Source of the DNA: an uncultured Candidatus Melainabacteria bacterium
Lineage (GTDB): Bacteria > Cyanobacteriota > Vampirovibrionia > Gastranaerophilales > Gastranaerophilaceae
Assembly: GCA_934726055.1 (NCBI GenBank)
Contig: CAKVCZ010000014.1
Location: 1 to 64,000 of the forward strand
Reading direction: 5' to 3'
DNA: 64,000 nucleotides
Within the stretch, counting starts at the first letter, position 1, and each line of letters opens with the position of its first letter. Below the pieces are notes generated by a model that did not search any database, was not told the DNA's origin, and saw only the letters and a program-made list of their open reading frames with translations. Positions 33,538 to 42,568 of the stretch are shown in pieces. A program made the translations under genes and the position numbers.

Positions 33538-33620
33538 AAGACCTCTCTTTTTTATTAGACTTACCTTTTCATTATAAAAGATATATTAGCTTTTTTCAAG
33601 TATTATAAAATTATATAACT

Positions 33621-34013
33621 TTATCCTTCAACAACGGAAATACTTGTTATACCAGAATTACGAGCGTTATCCATTAACCTTACAACAGCACCATGGGTTG
33701 AATTTGGTTGTGATTGAATTAACAAGCCATCCGGTTTGTTTTCTTTGCTTTTTTTCAATACATCAGGTAACTCTTCAAGAGATACTTCTTTATCATCTAT
33801 GTAATATTTATCATCATTTGTAACCAATACATTAATTAATTTTGTATCTTTTTGAAGATTTTCTTGTTTAACAATTTCAGGAACGTTTAAATTTAGACCT
33901 TGATTATCCAATAAAGGTGCTATTACCATCATAATGATTAGTAATACTAAGAAAATATCCGTTAATGGTGTTATATTTATTTCGTTAAAAGAATCACGTT
34001 TATTGCCTGCCAT
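33621..34013 (-). CDS. ExbD/TolR-family protein (second copy)
   Basis: 130 residues; one transmembrane helix carrying the proton-path Asp in INITPLTDIFLVLLIIMMVI, then the periplasmic domain (YYIDDKEVSLEELPDVL...). Part of the ion-driven TonB motor, last in the TonB-ExbB-ExbD-ExbD operon, starting 1 nt after the first ExbD stops. The pair of ExbD genes may form a heterodimer in the ExbB pentamer. Confidence 0.93.
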   Translation of the reverse strand: MAGNKRDSFNEINITPLTDIFLVLLIIMMVIAPLLDNQGLNLNVPEIVKQENLQKDTKLINVLVTNDDKYYIDDKEVSLEELPDVLKKSKENKPDGLLIQSQPNSTHGAVVRLMDNARNSGITSISVVEG

Positions 34014-34014
34014 A

Positions 34015-34566
34015 TTATTCTACCCATTCATCTTCTTGTGGAATATTTGGAAGTGCTCTATCTGTTTTTTGAACATTATTAACAGGAACATTTCCATCTA
34101 AAGATTCCGAATTATTATCTGACATATAATTACTTTTTAATTCATTTTGTTCTTTTTTACTTAAAGGTTCACCGGCTACAATCAGTTTTTCATAGCCTGC
34201 ATCTTGTGCGGCATCCATAATTTTTAAAACAACCGCATTTTTTGCATTTTCGTCTGCTTTAACAACAACTTCTTTTTTTTCTAACATTGGCTTTATTGTT
34301 GTTAACTCTGTACTTAATCTATCGACGGACACTTGTTTTCCGTTTACGTATAACAAGCCTTCTTTTGTTACAGAAACTGTACAATTTTTCTGTTCGATAG
34401 ACACACCGCTATTAATTTCAGGTATATTAATATCATTATCCATTGATTGGAAGGTAGGAGCAACTACCATCATAATAATCAGTAATACCAAGAAAATATC
34501 TGTTAGAGGTGTTATATTTATCTCTGTAAAAAGAGCCTCTTTGCCCTTATTTGTTTTCATTGCCAT
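34015..34566 (-). CDS. ExbD/TolR-family protein (first copy)
   Basis: 183 residues with the same TM signature INITPLTDIFLVLLIIMMVV and a periplasmic domain (LLYVNGKQVSVDRLSTEL; NAVVLKIMDAAQDAGYEKLIV). A C-terminal extension of about 50 residues rich in Asn, Ser and Glu (SDNNSESLDGNVPVNNVQ) is absent from its partner. Starts 11 nt after the ExbB stop. Confidence 0.93.
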   Translation of the reverse strand: MAMKTNKGKEALFTEINITPLTDIFLVLLIIMMVVAPTFQSMDNDINIPEINSGVSIEQKNCTVSVTKEGLLYVNGKQVSVDRLSTELTTIKPMLEKKEVVVKADENAKNAVVLKIMDAAQDAGYEKLIVAGEPLSKKEQNELKSNYMSDNNSESLDGNVPVNNVQKTDRALPNIPQEDEWVE

Positions 34567-34577
34567 TTGTTTTTTCC

Positions 34578-35225
34578 TTATAGAGCAATATTAGATGATG
34601 ATTGAGTTACAACTTCATCATTTGAATCAACAAAGCTTAAGAATAATAATTTAATTAAATTAAAATCATCTTCGTAATTTTTTACAACTGATTGGAAGTA
34701 GTTGTAGAAGATTACTGCAACAATAGCAACTCCAAGACCGAAGGCAGTTGCAATCAAAGCAGAACCAATACCCATAGCAACAGCAGCTGATTGATTACCT
34801 TGTGTTGCTAAATCTTGGAAAGTATAAAGAATTCTAACAACAGTACCAAACAACCCTAAGAATGGACAAACACCACCAATTGTTCCAAGAATTGTTAAAT
34901 GATTTTCTAATTTTCTTGTTGCTAAGGTTGATGCAATATCAAAAGAACGAGCAAATCCTGATTTTTGTTCTGAAAAAATTCTAACTGCTTCTTCTGTTAC
35001 TTCACCAATTACACCACCTAATTGAATTGATAAATTTTGAGCACCTACTAAATTATTTTTAGCAAGTTCTTTTTGCAATTTTGGAATAAATTGCACAACA
35101 TCTCTTTTATTTTTTCCATAAAAAGAGTATCTGTTAATTGCTACGGCCAACACCAATATTGAACAAATTAAAATTGGGGTTAAAACCGGCCAGTCTAATT
35201 GAATTGAATGTAAAAGTAATTCCAT
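34578..35225 (-). CDS. ExbB/TolQ-family proton channel
   Basis: 215 residues, three TM helices: LTPILICSILVLAVAINRY near the N-terminus, then GGVCPFLGLFGTVVRILYTF and GIGSALIATAFGLGVAIVAVIFYNYF. The GLFGTV and ALxxTAxGL motifs are the ExbB/TolQ/MotA signatures. It uses proton-motive force with the ExbD proteins to energise the TonB-like protein encoded upstream (48 nt gap). Confidence 0.94.
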   Translation of the reverse strand: MELLLHSIQLDWPVLTPILICSILVLAVAINRYSFYGKNKRDVVQFIPKLQKELAKNNLVGAQNLSIQLGGVIGEVTEEAVRIFSEQKSGFARSFDIASTLATRKLENHLTILGTIGGVCPFLGLFGTVVRILYTFQDLATQGNQSAAVAMGIGSALIATAFGLGVAIVAVIFYNYFQSVVKNYEDDFNLIKLLFLSFVDSNDEVVTQSSSNIAL

Positions 35226-35273
35226 GTTTTTTTTCCTTTATGTTTTGTACTAACTTATTTTCCTATAAAATTT

Positions 35274-36473
35274 TTATCTGTAACTGCCGCCAAATACATT
35301 GTAATCAAATGTAAATTGGATATCTACGCTTGAACCTCTAAAGTTTGCAGGTAAAGGTCTGAACGGTGCAGTTAATCTAACTGCTTGTAAAGCTGCATTA
35401 TCTGCTGACGCTAAACCGGAAGATTTTGATACTGTGCAAGAAAGTAATCTGCCATCACGTGCTATTTTAAATAATAAAACTACACGTTTACTTTCATTAC
35501 CTTTTGGAGGATCCCAGTTCATTTTTATTCTACGTTGAAGATCTCTCATGTATGGACCAAAATCGGGTTCTGCAATGGCATCAATACCTGGTCTGCCATT
35601 TGGATTTCCTGGTCCAGGATTACCATAGTTACCTGTACCGCCTCTACTTGGAGAAGTTCCACGTGAACCTGCACTTGAACCGCCACTTGAACCTGAACCC
35701 GAACCTTTATAAGTAGGAGCTAACGATGGAGATGGAGAATATCCACCACCAACAGGTGCTTTTGATGTACCTGAACCACTTACAGGTCCTGTTGCCAATG
35801 GACCTTTTGATGCACTTGGAGGCATCGGAACATTAAACGATGATTTTGGAGTCGTTGTTGGTCTTGGCGATGCGGGTTTGTTTACAGAAGGTTTATAACT
35901 TGGTGCTGCAGGTTTTGGAGCAACCATATTTTTTGATGGTGCCGGACTTGTTTGTTTCGGCGTTGTTGTCGTTTTTTTAGGTTGTTGCTGCTGTTGTTTT
36001 GCAGGTGTAACCGTTTTTTTCGGAGCTGCAGGTTTTGGTTGAGCTTTTGCAGGAGCTTTTGGTGCAGCTGCTGGTTTTGAAGCTTTTTGTGTTTTTGCTG
36101 GCGTTGGAGATGGCATAGATACTTTTCTGTTTGGATCATGCTTACCACCTGCACGTGAATTCTTATCCGAACGAAAACGAGTGTTTTTATTTATTGGTGT
36201 TGCTTCTTTTTCTACCAATACAAATTCTATATCGTTCATTTTTGCCTTTGGTGGCTTGTGTTGCAATATGTTTATACCTAAAAGCATTAGAACAAAAGCT
36301 ATAACAACAAATATCGCAACTCCTGTCGGATGCAATACTGTTGATAGAAGCAACGCTTTTTTAAAAGAAATATAATCTTTATCATCTCTAATAACAGCAG
36401 GTGTTGTATAACCTGTGTTTTGATTATCTTCTTCTTCGTTTAAAATATTATTAATATTTCCTAAAATTGACAT
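35274..36473 (-). CDS. TonB-like energy transducer with a long Pro/Gly-rich linker
   Basis: 399 residues: a ~45-residue cytosolic N-terminus, one TM helix (PTGVAIFVVIAFVLMLLGINIL), a very long low-complexity periplasmic linker (about 110-295, alternating PAPK/KPAAP and Gly/Ser/Pro), and a TonB/TolA-like C-terminal domain (PYMRDLQRRIKMNWDPPKG; LLFKIARDGRLLSCTVSKSSG; AALQAVRLTAPFRPLP). First gene of the operon. The order TonB-ExbB-ExbD-ExbD supports either a TonB or a Tol-Pal role; no receptor or Pal gene is nearby. Confidence 0.9.
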   Translation of the reverse strand: MSILGNINNILNEEEDNQNTGYTTPAVIRDDKDYISFKKALLLSTVLHPTGVAIFVVIAFVLMLLGINILQHKPPKAKMNDIEFVLVEKEATPINKNTRFRSDKNSRAGGKHDPNRKVSMPSPTPAKTQKASKPAAAPKAPAKAQPKPAAPKKTVTPAKQQQQQPKKTTTTPKQTSPAPSKNMVAPKPAAPSYKPSVNKPASPRPTTTPKSSFNVPMPPSASKGPLATGPVSGSGTSKAPVGGGYSPSPSLAPTYKGSGSGSSGGSSAGSRGTSPSRGGTGNYGNPGPGNPNGRPGIDAIAEPDFGPYMRDLQRRIKMNWDPPKGNESKRVVLLFKIARDGRLLSCTVSKSSGLASADNAALQAVRLTAPFRPLPANFRGSSVDIQFTFDYNVFGGSYR

Positions 36474-36552
36474 TTACTAACCTACATTTTTTATTATCTA
36501 TTATATTTTTAAATCTAAATATAAAATAAAATTATTCCCCAGTTATCTAATT

Positions 36553-37254
36553 TTAATAATTATATGAAGATGGATTTACAGTAATCGGTTGATTAAGAAT
36601 CAAATCAATTACTGAGTTTGCAGGGATATTAACATCTGTACCTTTCTCAGAAGCACCTTTTATAACACCTCCGCCTGCACCGACAGCTGTACCCAATGCC
36701 GCACCACGACCTACATCACCGCCTGCTAATGCACCAAATACAACTCCTGAAACTGCACCAATCGCAGATCCAACAGCCATGTCTTTTACGTATTCTTTTG
36801 TAGAGTCCATTTTTGTACCACCTACAAGTAAACCTGAACCGTCATTTGTCTTAATTACACCATTAATAGGGATTTCTAGCCCATTAGTAGTTACAATTTG
36901 TGTAAACGCAATCTTCAGTCTTCCGTTTATATTTCCGTAAGTTGCTCTTTTTACTATCGTAACCGTACCTGATACCGTACTTCCTGCGGCAGCAATTAAC
37001 TGATTATTATAATAAAAATCTGAACCTAATACAAAATCAACTCTTTGTCCTTGTAACAAGCTATTAGAACTAATTTCTCTTGTTGTTGTAATTGGAACGA
37101 CTGAACCTGCAGGAACACTTACAACATGCCCTTTTAACGGTTGCATTTTTGAATATTTTTGATCTTCTTGTTCAAAATTATAATTACTTGCTGCAAACGA
37201 AACATTTGCTGTTATTAATAGTGCTAATATTATATATATAATTTGTTTTTTCAT
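36553..37254 (-). CDS. Exported VirB10/TrbI-like protein with a glycine-zipper segment
   Basis: 233 residues from the ATG at 37254 (GGGG upstream at a good distance; the MM start 15 nt earlier has no ribosome site). A signal peptide (MKKQIIYIILALLITANVSFA) is followed by VPAGSVVPITTTREISS, IAAAGSTVSGTVTIVKR and LEIPINGVIKT, the pattern of TrbI/VirB10-type beta-barrel domains. A Gly/Ala-rich zipper (AVGSAIGAVSGVVFGALAGG) comes next and INQPITVNPSS at the end. Likely an envelope protein; function unknown. It lies 55 nt after the related gene at 37309-37887. Confidence 0.75.
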   Translation of the reverse strand: MKKQIIYIILALLITANVSFAASNYNFEQEDQKYSKMQPLKGHVVSVPAGSVVPITTTREISSNSLLQGQRVDFVLGSDFYYNNQLIAAAGSTVSGTVTIVKRATYGNINGRLKIAFTQIVTTNGLEIPINGVIKTNDGSGLLVGGTKMDSTKEYVKDMAVGSAIGAVSGVVFGALAGGDVGRGAALGTAVGAGGGVIKGASEKGTDVNIPANSVIDLILNQPITVNPSSYNY

Positions 37255-37308
37255 AAAACACCCCATCATACTATGATAATGATATTGTAGAATTTTTATT
37301 TAAACTTG

Positions 37309-37887
37309 TCAATTTGTTAAGGTATGTGTAATCCAAGTCGGACTTGTTAAAACAACAAGCATTTGTGCACCCGCAGCTATGGTTAAATGTTCACCCATTT
37401 TTCTTGTAGGTCCGGGAACGTATCTTAATGTACCTATTCCAAATCCATATTGAAAATGTGGATGTCGTCTGTACTTTTCTGGTGCAGTCATTCCTCCGCC
37501 AATTTTATTATTATTGGTAGAATAAATATACGCTTTTATCGGAATTTCAAATCCGTCAGGAAGCGTCATCTTATTAATTCGGATTATCATAGAAGCATTT
37601 GTTCCTACAATTGGTTCATTAACTTTTTCTATGTATCCGTCAAACTTTGTTCCGGATGGAATTATATTCATTTCCTGCATAAAAGTATCGTTTACTGCAA
37701 TAAATGATACTTTTGTCGTTTCATCGTCTGTTTGAGTTGAAAACTGACGCAAATTGATAACTTGAATTAACGTCCCGACAGGCATTTCAACACCATCGTA
37801 ATCACGCAACTTCAATTCTTCGTTAGCAGCATTAACAACTAAACCTGAAATTAAAAATATTAAAAATATTATAAGTGCTCTTTTCAT
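37309..37887 (-). CDS. Exported protein related to the VirB10/TrbI-like neighbour
   Basis: 192 residues with a signal peptide (MKRALIIFLIFLISGLVVNA). It has the same plan as the next gene: MPVGTLIQVINLRQFST, IIPSGTKFDGYIEKVNEPI and MTLPDGFEIPIKAYIYS correspond to the neighbour's domain, but it lacks the glycine zipper. The C-terminal end (GEHLTIAAGAQMLVVLT) may be a hydrophobic strand. The two probably arose by duplication and diverged. No enzyme motif seen. Confidence 0.72.
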   Translation of the reverse strand: MKRALIIFLIFLISGLVVNAANEELKLRDYDGVEMPVGTLIQVINLRQFSTQTDDETTKVSFIAVNDTFMQEMNIIPSGTKFDGYIEKVNEPIVGTNASMIIRINKMTLPDGFEIPIKAYIYSTNNNKIGGGMTAPEKYRRHPHFQYGFGIGTLRYVPGPTRKMGEHLTIAAGAQMLVVLTSPTWITHTLTN

Positions 37888-37945
37888 ACAAATAGTATAA
37901 TGATAATATTTTCAATTTCAAATCATTAGTTTATATGATTTTAAA

Positions 37946-38677
37946 TTATTTTATTGCAAATGTAATATTTGCAACTGCTGTTACTTTCTTTTCTATTGAT
38001 GATAAATCATTAAAACCTGAATCACTTACATCGTTAGAATCAACCGGTGTAATTTGAAATACACCCATTTTTGCAGAACGAATTTTTCCAATTCTGTTAT
38101 GGTTGGATTTTAACATAGATTTTGCTCTATCTCTTGCATCTGAAGATGCATTTTTTAACAATTTAACTTTTAGTTCTGCAAGTTTTGAATAGTGATATTG
38201 TGGTTGTTCATAACTTGAAATATTAATTCCTTTTTCAACTAATTCTTCATAACTTGTTGATAAATCCTTTATTTTTTCAACATCATTTGTTGAAACTTTT
38301 ATTGGTTGTTCGTAATTATAATATTCAACAATATTTGTAGCATAGCCTGTATGCGGATTTGATTTATATGATTCGTATGTATTGGAAAGTTTTATTTCAA
38401 TTTGATTTTCTGCAAAACCTTTTGACATTAAATATTTTTTTACAACAGGTATTTGTTGTTTAATAACTTTATATGCTTGAACTTTTGTTGGTTCTTTTGC
38501 TTTTATTGAAAATGTCCAATTTGCAGAATCAGATTTTACAATTTCATAAGCAGAACCTGTTACGGTTATATTATCTTTTGATAAATTGTCTGTCGTAATA
38601 AATGCTGCAAAAATAACACCTATTGCAATACAAACACCTAATATTGCTATTTGAAAATCTTTAAATTTTTCGTACAT
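37946..38677 (-). CDS. SIMPL (DUF541) domain protein
   Basis: 243 residues, one N-terminal TM helix (FQIAILGVCIAIGVIFAAFI), then a periplasmic SIMPL domain: ITVTGSAYEIVKSDSANWTFSI, VKKYLMSKGFAENQIEIKL, and SDARDRAKSMLKSNHNRIGKI are typical. The family (BP26/OmpW-associated, oligomeric) has no enzyme activity known to me. AAAGGAG precedes the ATG; between it and the divergent rubrerythrin gene are two tandem TAACTATTTTG repeats. Confidence 0.88.
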   Translation of the reverse strand: MYEKFKDFQIAILGVCIAIGVIFAAFITTDNLSKDNITVTGSAYEIVKSDSANWTFSIKAKEPTKVQAYKVIKQQIPVVKKYLMSKGFAENQIEIKLSNTYESYKSNPHTGYATNIVEYYNYEQPIKVSTNDVEKIKDLSTSYEELVEKGINISSYEQPQYHYSKLAELKVKLLKNASSDARDRAKSMLKSNHNRIGKIRSAKMGVFQITPVDSNDVSDSGFNDLSSIEKKVTAVANITFAIK

Positions 38678-38821
38678 ATATAAACTCCTTTAACTATTTT
38701 GTAACTATTTTGTAACTTTTTTATACAACTTTGTATGATATAACTTTAAAATTTTTTGTCAAATATAATCTTATGATAGAATTTATTAAGTAAAAAGAAG
38801 TAATGAAAAGGAGATATGATT

Positions 38822-39361
38822 ATGGAATTAAAAGGTTCAAAAACAGAAAAAAATCTTATGGAAGCATTTGCCGGAGAATCACAAGCAAGAAATAAATATA
38901 CTTATTTTGCTTCTCAGGCTAAAAAAGATGGTTTTGTACAAATTAGTAAAATTTTTGAAGAAACAGCAAACAACGAAAAAGAACATGCAAAATTATGGTT
39001 TAAATACTTAAACGGTGGAGCTGTAAAATCAACTATTGAAAATCTTGAGGCTGCTGCAAATGGTGAAAATTATGAATGGACAAATATGTATGTACAATTT
39101 GCAAAAGAAGCTAAAGAAGAAGGTTTTGACGAATTGGCAAATTTATTTGAAGCTGTTGGTAAAATAGAAAAAGCACATGAAGAAAGATACAGAAAATTAT
39201 TAGAATCTGTAAAAAATCAAAAAGTTTTTAACAGACAAACAAAAATTGTATGGGAATGTGCAAATTGCGGACATTTACATATCGGAGAAACTGCACCTGA
39301 ATTGTGTCCTGTATGCAAACATCCTCAATCTTATTTCTTTGAAAAAAATGAAAATTACTAA
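38822..39361 (+). CDS. rbr: Rubrerythrin
   Basis: A non-haem diiron peroxidase that reduces hydrogen peroxide in anaerobes. The ferritin-like four-helix domain (EAFAGESQARNKYTYF; ETANNEKEHAKLWF; AVGKIEKAHEERY) contains the Glu and His ligands, and the C-terminal rubredoxin-like domain has two CxxC knuckles (CANCGHLHIG; CPVCKHPQ). 179 residues from the ATG at 38822, whose AAGGAG is at 38808-38813; the ATG at 38816 is too close. The flavodiiron protein at 60750 may form part of the same O2/peroxide defence. Confidence 0.96.
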   Translation: MELKGSKTEKNLMEAFAGESQARNKYTYFASQAKKDGFVQISKIFEETANNEKEHAKLWFKYLNGGAVKSTIENLEAAANGENYEWTNMYVQFAKEAKEEGFDELANLFEAVGKIEKAHEERYRKLLESVKNQKVFNRQTKIVWECANCGHLHIGETAPELCPVCKHPQSYFFEKNENY

Positions 39362-39376
39362 ATTTTAATATTTTTA

Positions 39377-39412
39377 AAGGCAAGATTCATAAAAAATCTT
39401 GCCTCTTTTTTA
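39377..39412 (+). terminator. Intrinsic terminator after rubrerythrin
   Basis: AGGCAAGATT pairs with AATCTTGCCT around an 8-nt A-rich loop, followed by CTTTTTTATT. Confidence 0.9.
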
Positions 39413-39425
39413 TTCGTTATACTTT

Positions 39426-39623
39426 TTATCCACGTTCAACAACAGTTGCTATCAATTCTCCATAGTTGTTTACATGCCCGTCTGTTTCTTTTATTTCGTA
39501 GTATATTTCTGAATTTTCTGCTTTACATTTTTTCGCAGCTTCTCTTGCCTCATCAAGCGTATTGTATTCCCCAGCTAAATCGGGTGCAAATGAATCGTCT
39601 GTTTCTGTAAATAATTGATACAT
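39426..39623 (-). CDS. Small soluble protein, unknown function
   Basis: 65 residues, acidic, mixed alpha/beta: MYQLFTETDDSFAPDLAGEY, DEAREAAKKCKAENSEIYYE, then a C-terminal GELIATVVERG. A strong AAGGAG site lies before the ATG, which makes it a real gene. The DEAREAAKK helix followed by YYEIKE strands resembles small DUF1508-like or DsrE-like folds, but no family is assigned. Confidence 0.7.
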   Translation of the reverse strand: MYQLFTETDDSFAPDLAGEYNTLDEAREAAKKCKAENSEIYYEIKETDGHVNNYGELIATVVERG

Positions 39624-39664
39624 GTTTATCTCCTTTTTATTTTTCTTTTATTATAATACAAAAT

Positions 39665-42508
39665 TTATTTTATCTTTTTTAGTGATGAAATAAAATTATT
39701 CGTTTGAACATCTCCATCTACTTTTGTTAAAAAGACTTGTGCAGTTTCTTCTCCTGTTTCAAGTTTTGGAAGCATAGAAAGTTCTGATGCATAGTAGCTG
39801 ACTTCTTCTGCATTTACAACAGCCTTCTTCGCAAGCATATTTATAGATATATTGCGTAAAAAGCCTGATATTCCTTTATTTTTATTACTGAATTTTGTAT
39901 AGATTCTTAGTGAAGAATCAAAGTTTTCTAAATTTATTCTTCCTACAATAAATGCACTTAGTTGTGGTGAAGATGATTGTATCATCATTCTTTCAACAAT
40001 ATTGTCATTTATTTTTAAATTGCCTGATATTTTGTTAAATGAACCATCAGGGACATTAACTAAATCAAAAATTGTTGTAGGACTAATCATTACTAACGGA
40101 TTTCTAAATATTGCTGCAACATTTAAAATATACTGTACTAATCCTAATTTTGAAATTGCTCCATTATTTACAGAAAATTTTATATTTCCGTTAAGTTTCA
40201 TATTTTTATCTGTATAAAATTCTAATAATGCACTTGCTTTTCCTGAAATTTCTTTTGGAAGATTTAATATTGATGTTGATATTAAGTCTGAATTTACATC
40301 TTTTGCTCCCAATCTTATTGAATATTTTTCTTTTGCCATATCACAATACACTTTTAGAGTAGATATGCCTTCTGCAAAATCAAATTTGTTTGATTTTATT
40401 TCTAAAATTCCTTTTTCTGTTAATGACAAATCTGCATTCAAATTTCCAAAATTTAACAGTTTATATTGACCTTTTTTAACATTAAATCTACAATTTTTTA
40501 TTGCAACCAAATTTGGCACAAAAACAAAAGGTTGCTCTTCTGCAGAAGCTTCTTTTTGTTTTTCAATTGACTTTTGCTCTACTTCAAAATATTTTGTCGG
40601 AACATCACTTCTGGCAATTTTCATTTGTGCCATTCGTTCTCTTATTTGTTTTCTTTCTTCTTCTGTTAACGGTTTTCTTGGTGCAAAAGTTTGCATTAAT
40701 CTTTCAACATCTATTTCATCAATATCAATATCTACATTTTTTACTATAATCGGAAATAGTATATTATTTTTAATGTTTCCGTCAATTTTGTAAGCAACTC
40801 TTCTTAAATTACCATTTGCTTTTATATTAATATCGTTTTTATTTGTTGTTAAAATACCATGTTTTATGCTCAATCCTTGACCACGCACTCGTACATCATC
40901 AACCGTCATTTTTCCGTCTATTTTTGGATTTTGTTTATTATAATTATCGTATTTTATTTTTCCGCTAAATGTCCCTCCACGAAGTAAATTTTGGCTTATG
41001 AGTGCATTGAAAAATTCACTTGGCAAAGGATTTGGTATATCAAAACTTAATTCTTTTATCCAACCGTTTGCTAAACTTATTTTGCTACTTATTGTAACCA
41101 GAGGTTTAAAAACAGGTTTTCCTTTTGTTGATATAAAATCTGAAATATAATAATTTAAATGTTCTATATTTAAGTCATTTTTAAAAATATCAAGTTTGAA
41201 ACCAACAGCTCTATCAAATTTTGACGAACTTATTGAAGAATTTTCAATTAATAAATCTGAACCTTTTGGTATTTTTGCACTTCCAATTACTATAACTTTA
41301 CCGGATATATCGTAATTAACTTTTAGTGCAAATTGAGAATTTCCTTTTAATAGTAATTTGCAATTAGCAACTTTTGATATATATTTTGAAAATTCATTTT
41401 CAACTATTCCTCTTATACCTATCGTCGTTTTCGCTGTTTTTGTATAATCATTGACATCACCAAAACATTCAAATTTATTTGTTAATTTAGAACCGTAAAA
41501 TCCATTTATATCAGATATTTTTATATTATTTTTAGATAATTTTATTTTTCCCTTAGTTATTGTTATTGGTAAATTTGCCAGTGGAATTAATTTTAAATTG
41601 ACTTTATTTATATCAATATCACCGTTTAAATCTTTGTTTGAAAGGTTTATATTAAAATTGAATGTTCCATTTAAATCTTTAAAACAGGATAAAACTTCTT
41701 TGCCATTTGATATAATTAAATTTGAATCTAATATACTTTTTACACTTTGGACTTTAAATTTATTTGATTTTATATTCAAATCATAATTATTTTTTTCATC
41801 CAAAAATCCATTTACTGTTATCATTGTTTTATCAACAATAAACTTAAAATTATCTATGTTTATTTTTCTGTCTTTAAAATAAATTGTATTGAAATCTTTA
41901 AACAACATTCTAAAACGTTGATTATCAAATTCTATGTCTGTTAAAATGGAAAAATGAACATATTTTGGATTAATTTCTTTGGTTAATTCTAAATCTTTTG
42001 CAAGTAATTTTATTAAAACCCCATTTGGCGTACGGTATAATATCATACACTTTTTTAAGTACATGTCTGATTTAAACCAAAGAATTTTGTAATCCAAAGG
42101 TTTTTGTTCTTTTTCTTGTTTTTTAAAAGTTAATTTTTGAAGATTATTTATATCTGCAAAAAAATCATCCGCACCTAATTTTTTTAAGATAATTTTCTTT
42201 TCTAATATTTTTTGTAATGAAATTTCACCATCTAAATTTTTTGCACTTAGATATGTATTTCCATCTTTTGTTAGTAAAATTTCATTTGTTTTTAATGAAA
42301 TTATTAAATTTTTAGATATATTTAATTGAGGATTTTTTATAATTAAATCCGCATTATAATTTTGTTCAACATAACTTTCAACCCAAGTTAAAAACTTTGG
42401 ATGAGATATAATCTTTGGAATACCATAAAAAACAAAGAATATAGGCAATAAAGTTAATATTGCTAAAATTGAAAATATTAGTATTATTGTTTTTATTTTT
42501 TTATTCAC
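39665..42508 (-). CDS. Very large AsmA/YhdP-like envelope protein
   Basis: 947 residues with an N-terminal TM anchor (TIILIFSILAILTLLPIFFVFYG) followed by a long periplasmic chain of beta-rich segments. Repeated patterns such as KLSKNNIKISDINGFYGSKL, GEVNDYTKTAKTTIGI and the C-terminal LNLPKEISGKASALLEFYTDKN...NGNIKFSVNNGAISKLG resemble the AsmA-C/DUF3971 domain of inter-membrane lipid-transport bridges. A charged segment (about 590-660, EEERKQIRERMAQMKI) interrupts the beta regions. Probably a beta-groove protein linking the two membranes. Stands alone. Confidence 0.82.
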   Translation of the reverse strand: MNKKIKTIILIFSILAILTLLPIFFVFYGIPKIISHPKFLTWVESYVEQNYNADLIIKNPQLNISKNLIISLKTNEILLTKDGNTYLSAKNLDGEISLQKILEKKIILKKLGADDFFADINNLQKLTFKKQEKEQKPLDYKILWFKSDMYLKKCMILYRTPNGVLIKLLAKDLELTKEINPKYVHFSILTDIEFDNQRFRMLFKDFNTIYFKDRKINIDNFKFIVDKTMITVNGFLDEKNNYDLNIKSNKFKVQSVKSILDSNLIISNGKEVLSCFKDLNGTFNFNINLSNKDLNGDIDINKVNLKLIPLANLPITITKGKIKLSKNNIKISDINGFYGSKLTNKFECFGDVNDYTKTAKTTIGIRGIVENEFSKYISKVANCKLLLKGNSQFALKVNYDISGKVIVIGSAKIPKGSDLLIENSSISSSKFDRAVGFKLDIFKNDLNIEHLNYYISDFISTKGKPVFKPLVTISSKISLANGWIKELSFDIPNPLPSEFFNALISQNLLRGGTFSGKIKYDNYNKQNPKIDGKMTVDDVRVRGQGLSIKHGILTTNKNDINIKANGNLRRVAYKIDGNIKNNILFPIIVKNVDIDIDEIDVERLMQTFAPRKPLTEEERKQIRERMAQMKIARSDVPTKYFEVEQKSIEKQKEASAEEQPFVFVPNLVAIKNCRFNVKKGQYKLLNFGNLNADLSLTEKGILEIKSNKFDFAEGISTLKVYCDMAKEKYSIRLGAKDVNSDLISTSILNLPKEISGKASALLEFYTDKNMKLNGNIKFSVNNGAISKLGLVQYILNVAAIFRNPLVMISPTTIFDLVNVPDGSFNKISGNLKINDNIVERMMIQSSSPQLSAFIVGRINLENFDSSLRIYTKFSNKNKGISGFLRNISINMLAKKAVVNAEEVSYYASELSMLPKLETGEETAQVFLTKVDGDVQTNNFISSLKKIK

Positions 42509-42531
42509 TTTAAATTTAACCTATTTTTGAC

Positions 42532-42560
42532 TTGAAAATTATAGCATATTTTATGATAAT
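42532..42560 (+). promoter_or_regulatory. Promoter of the WG-repeat gene, apparently leaderless
   Basis: TTGAAA (42532-42537), 17 bp, GATAAT (42555-42560), ending 8 nt before the ATG at 42569; no Shine-Dalgarno sequence fits. Confidence 0.6.
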
Positions 42561-42568
42561 ATACGAAT

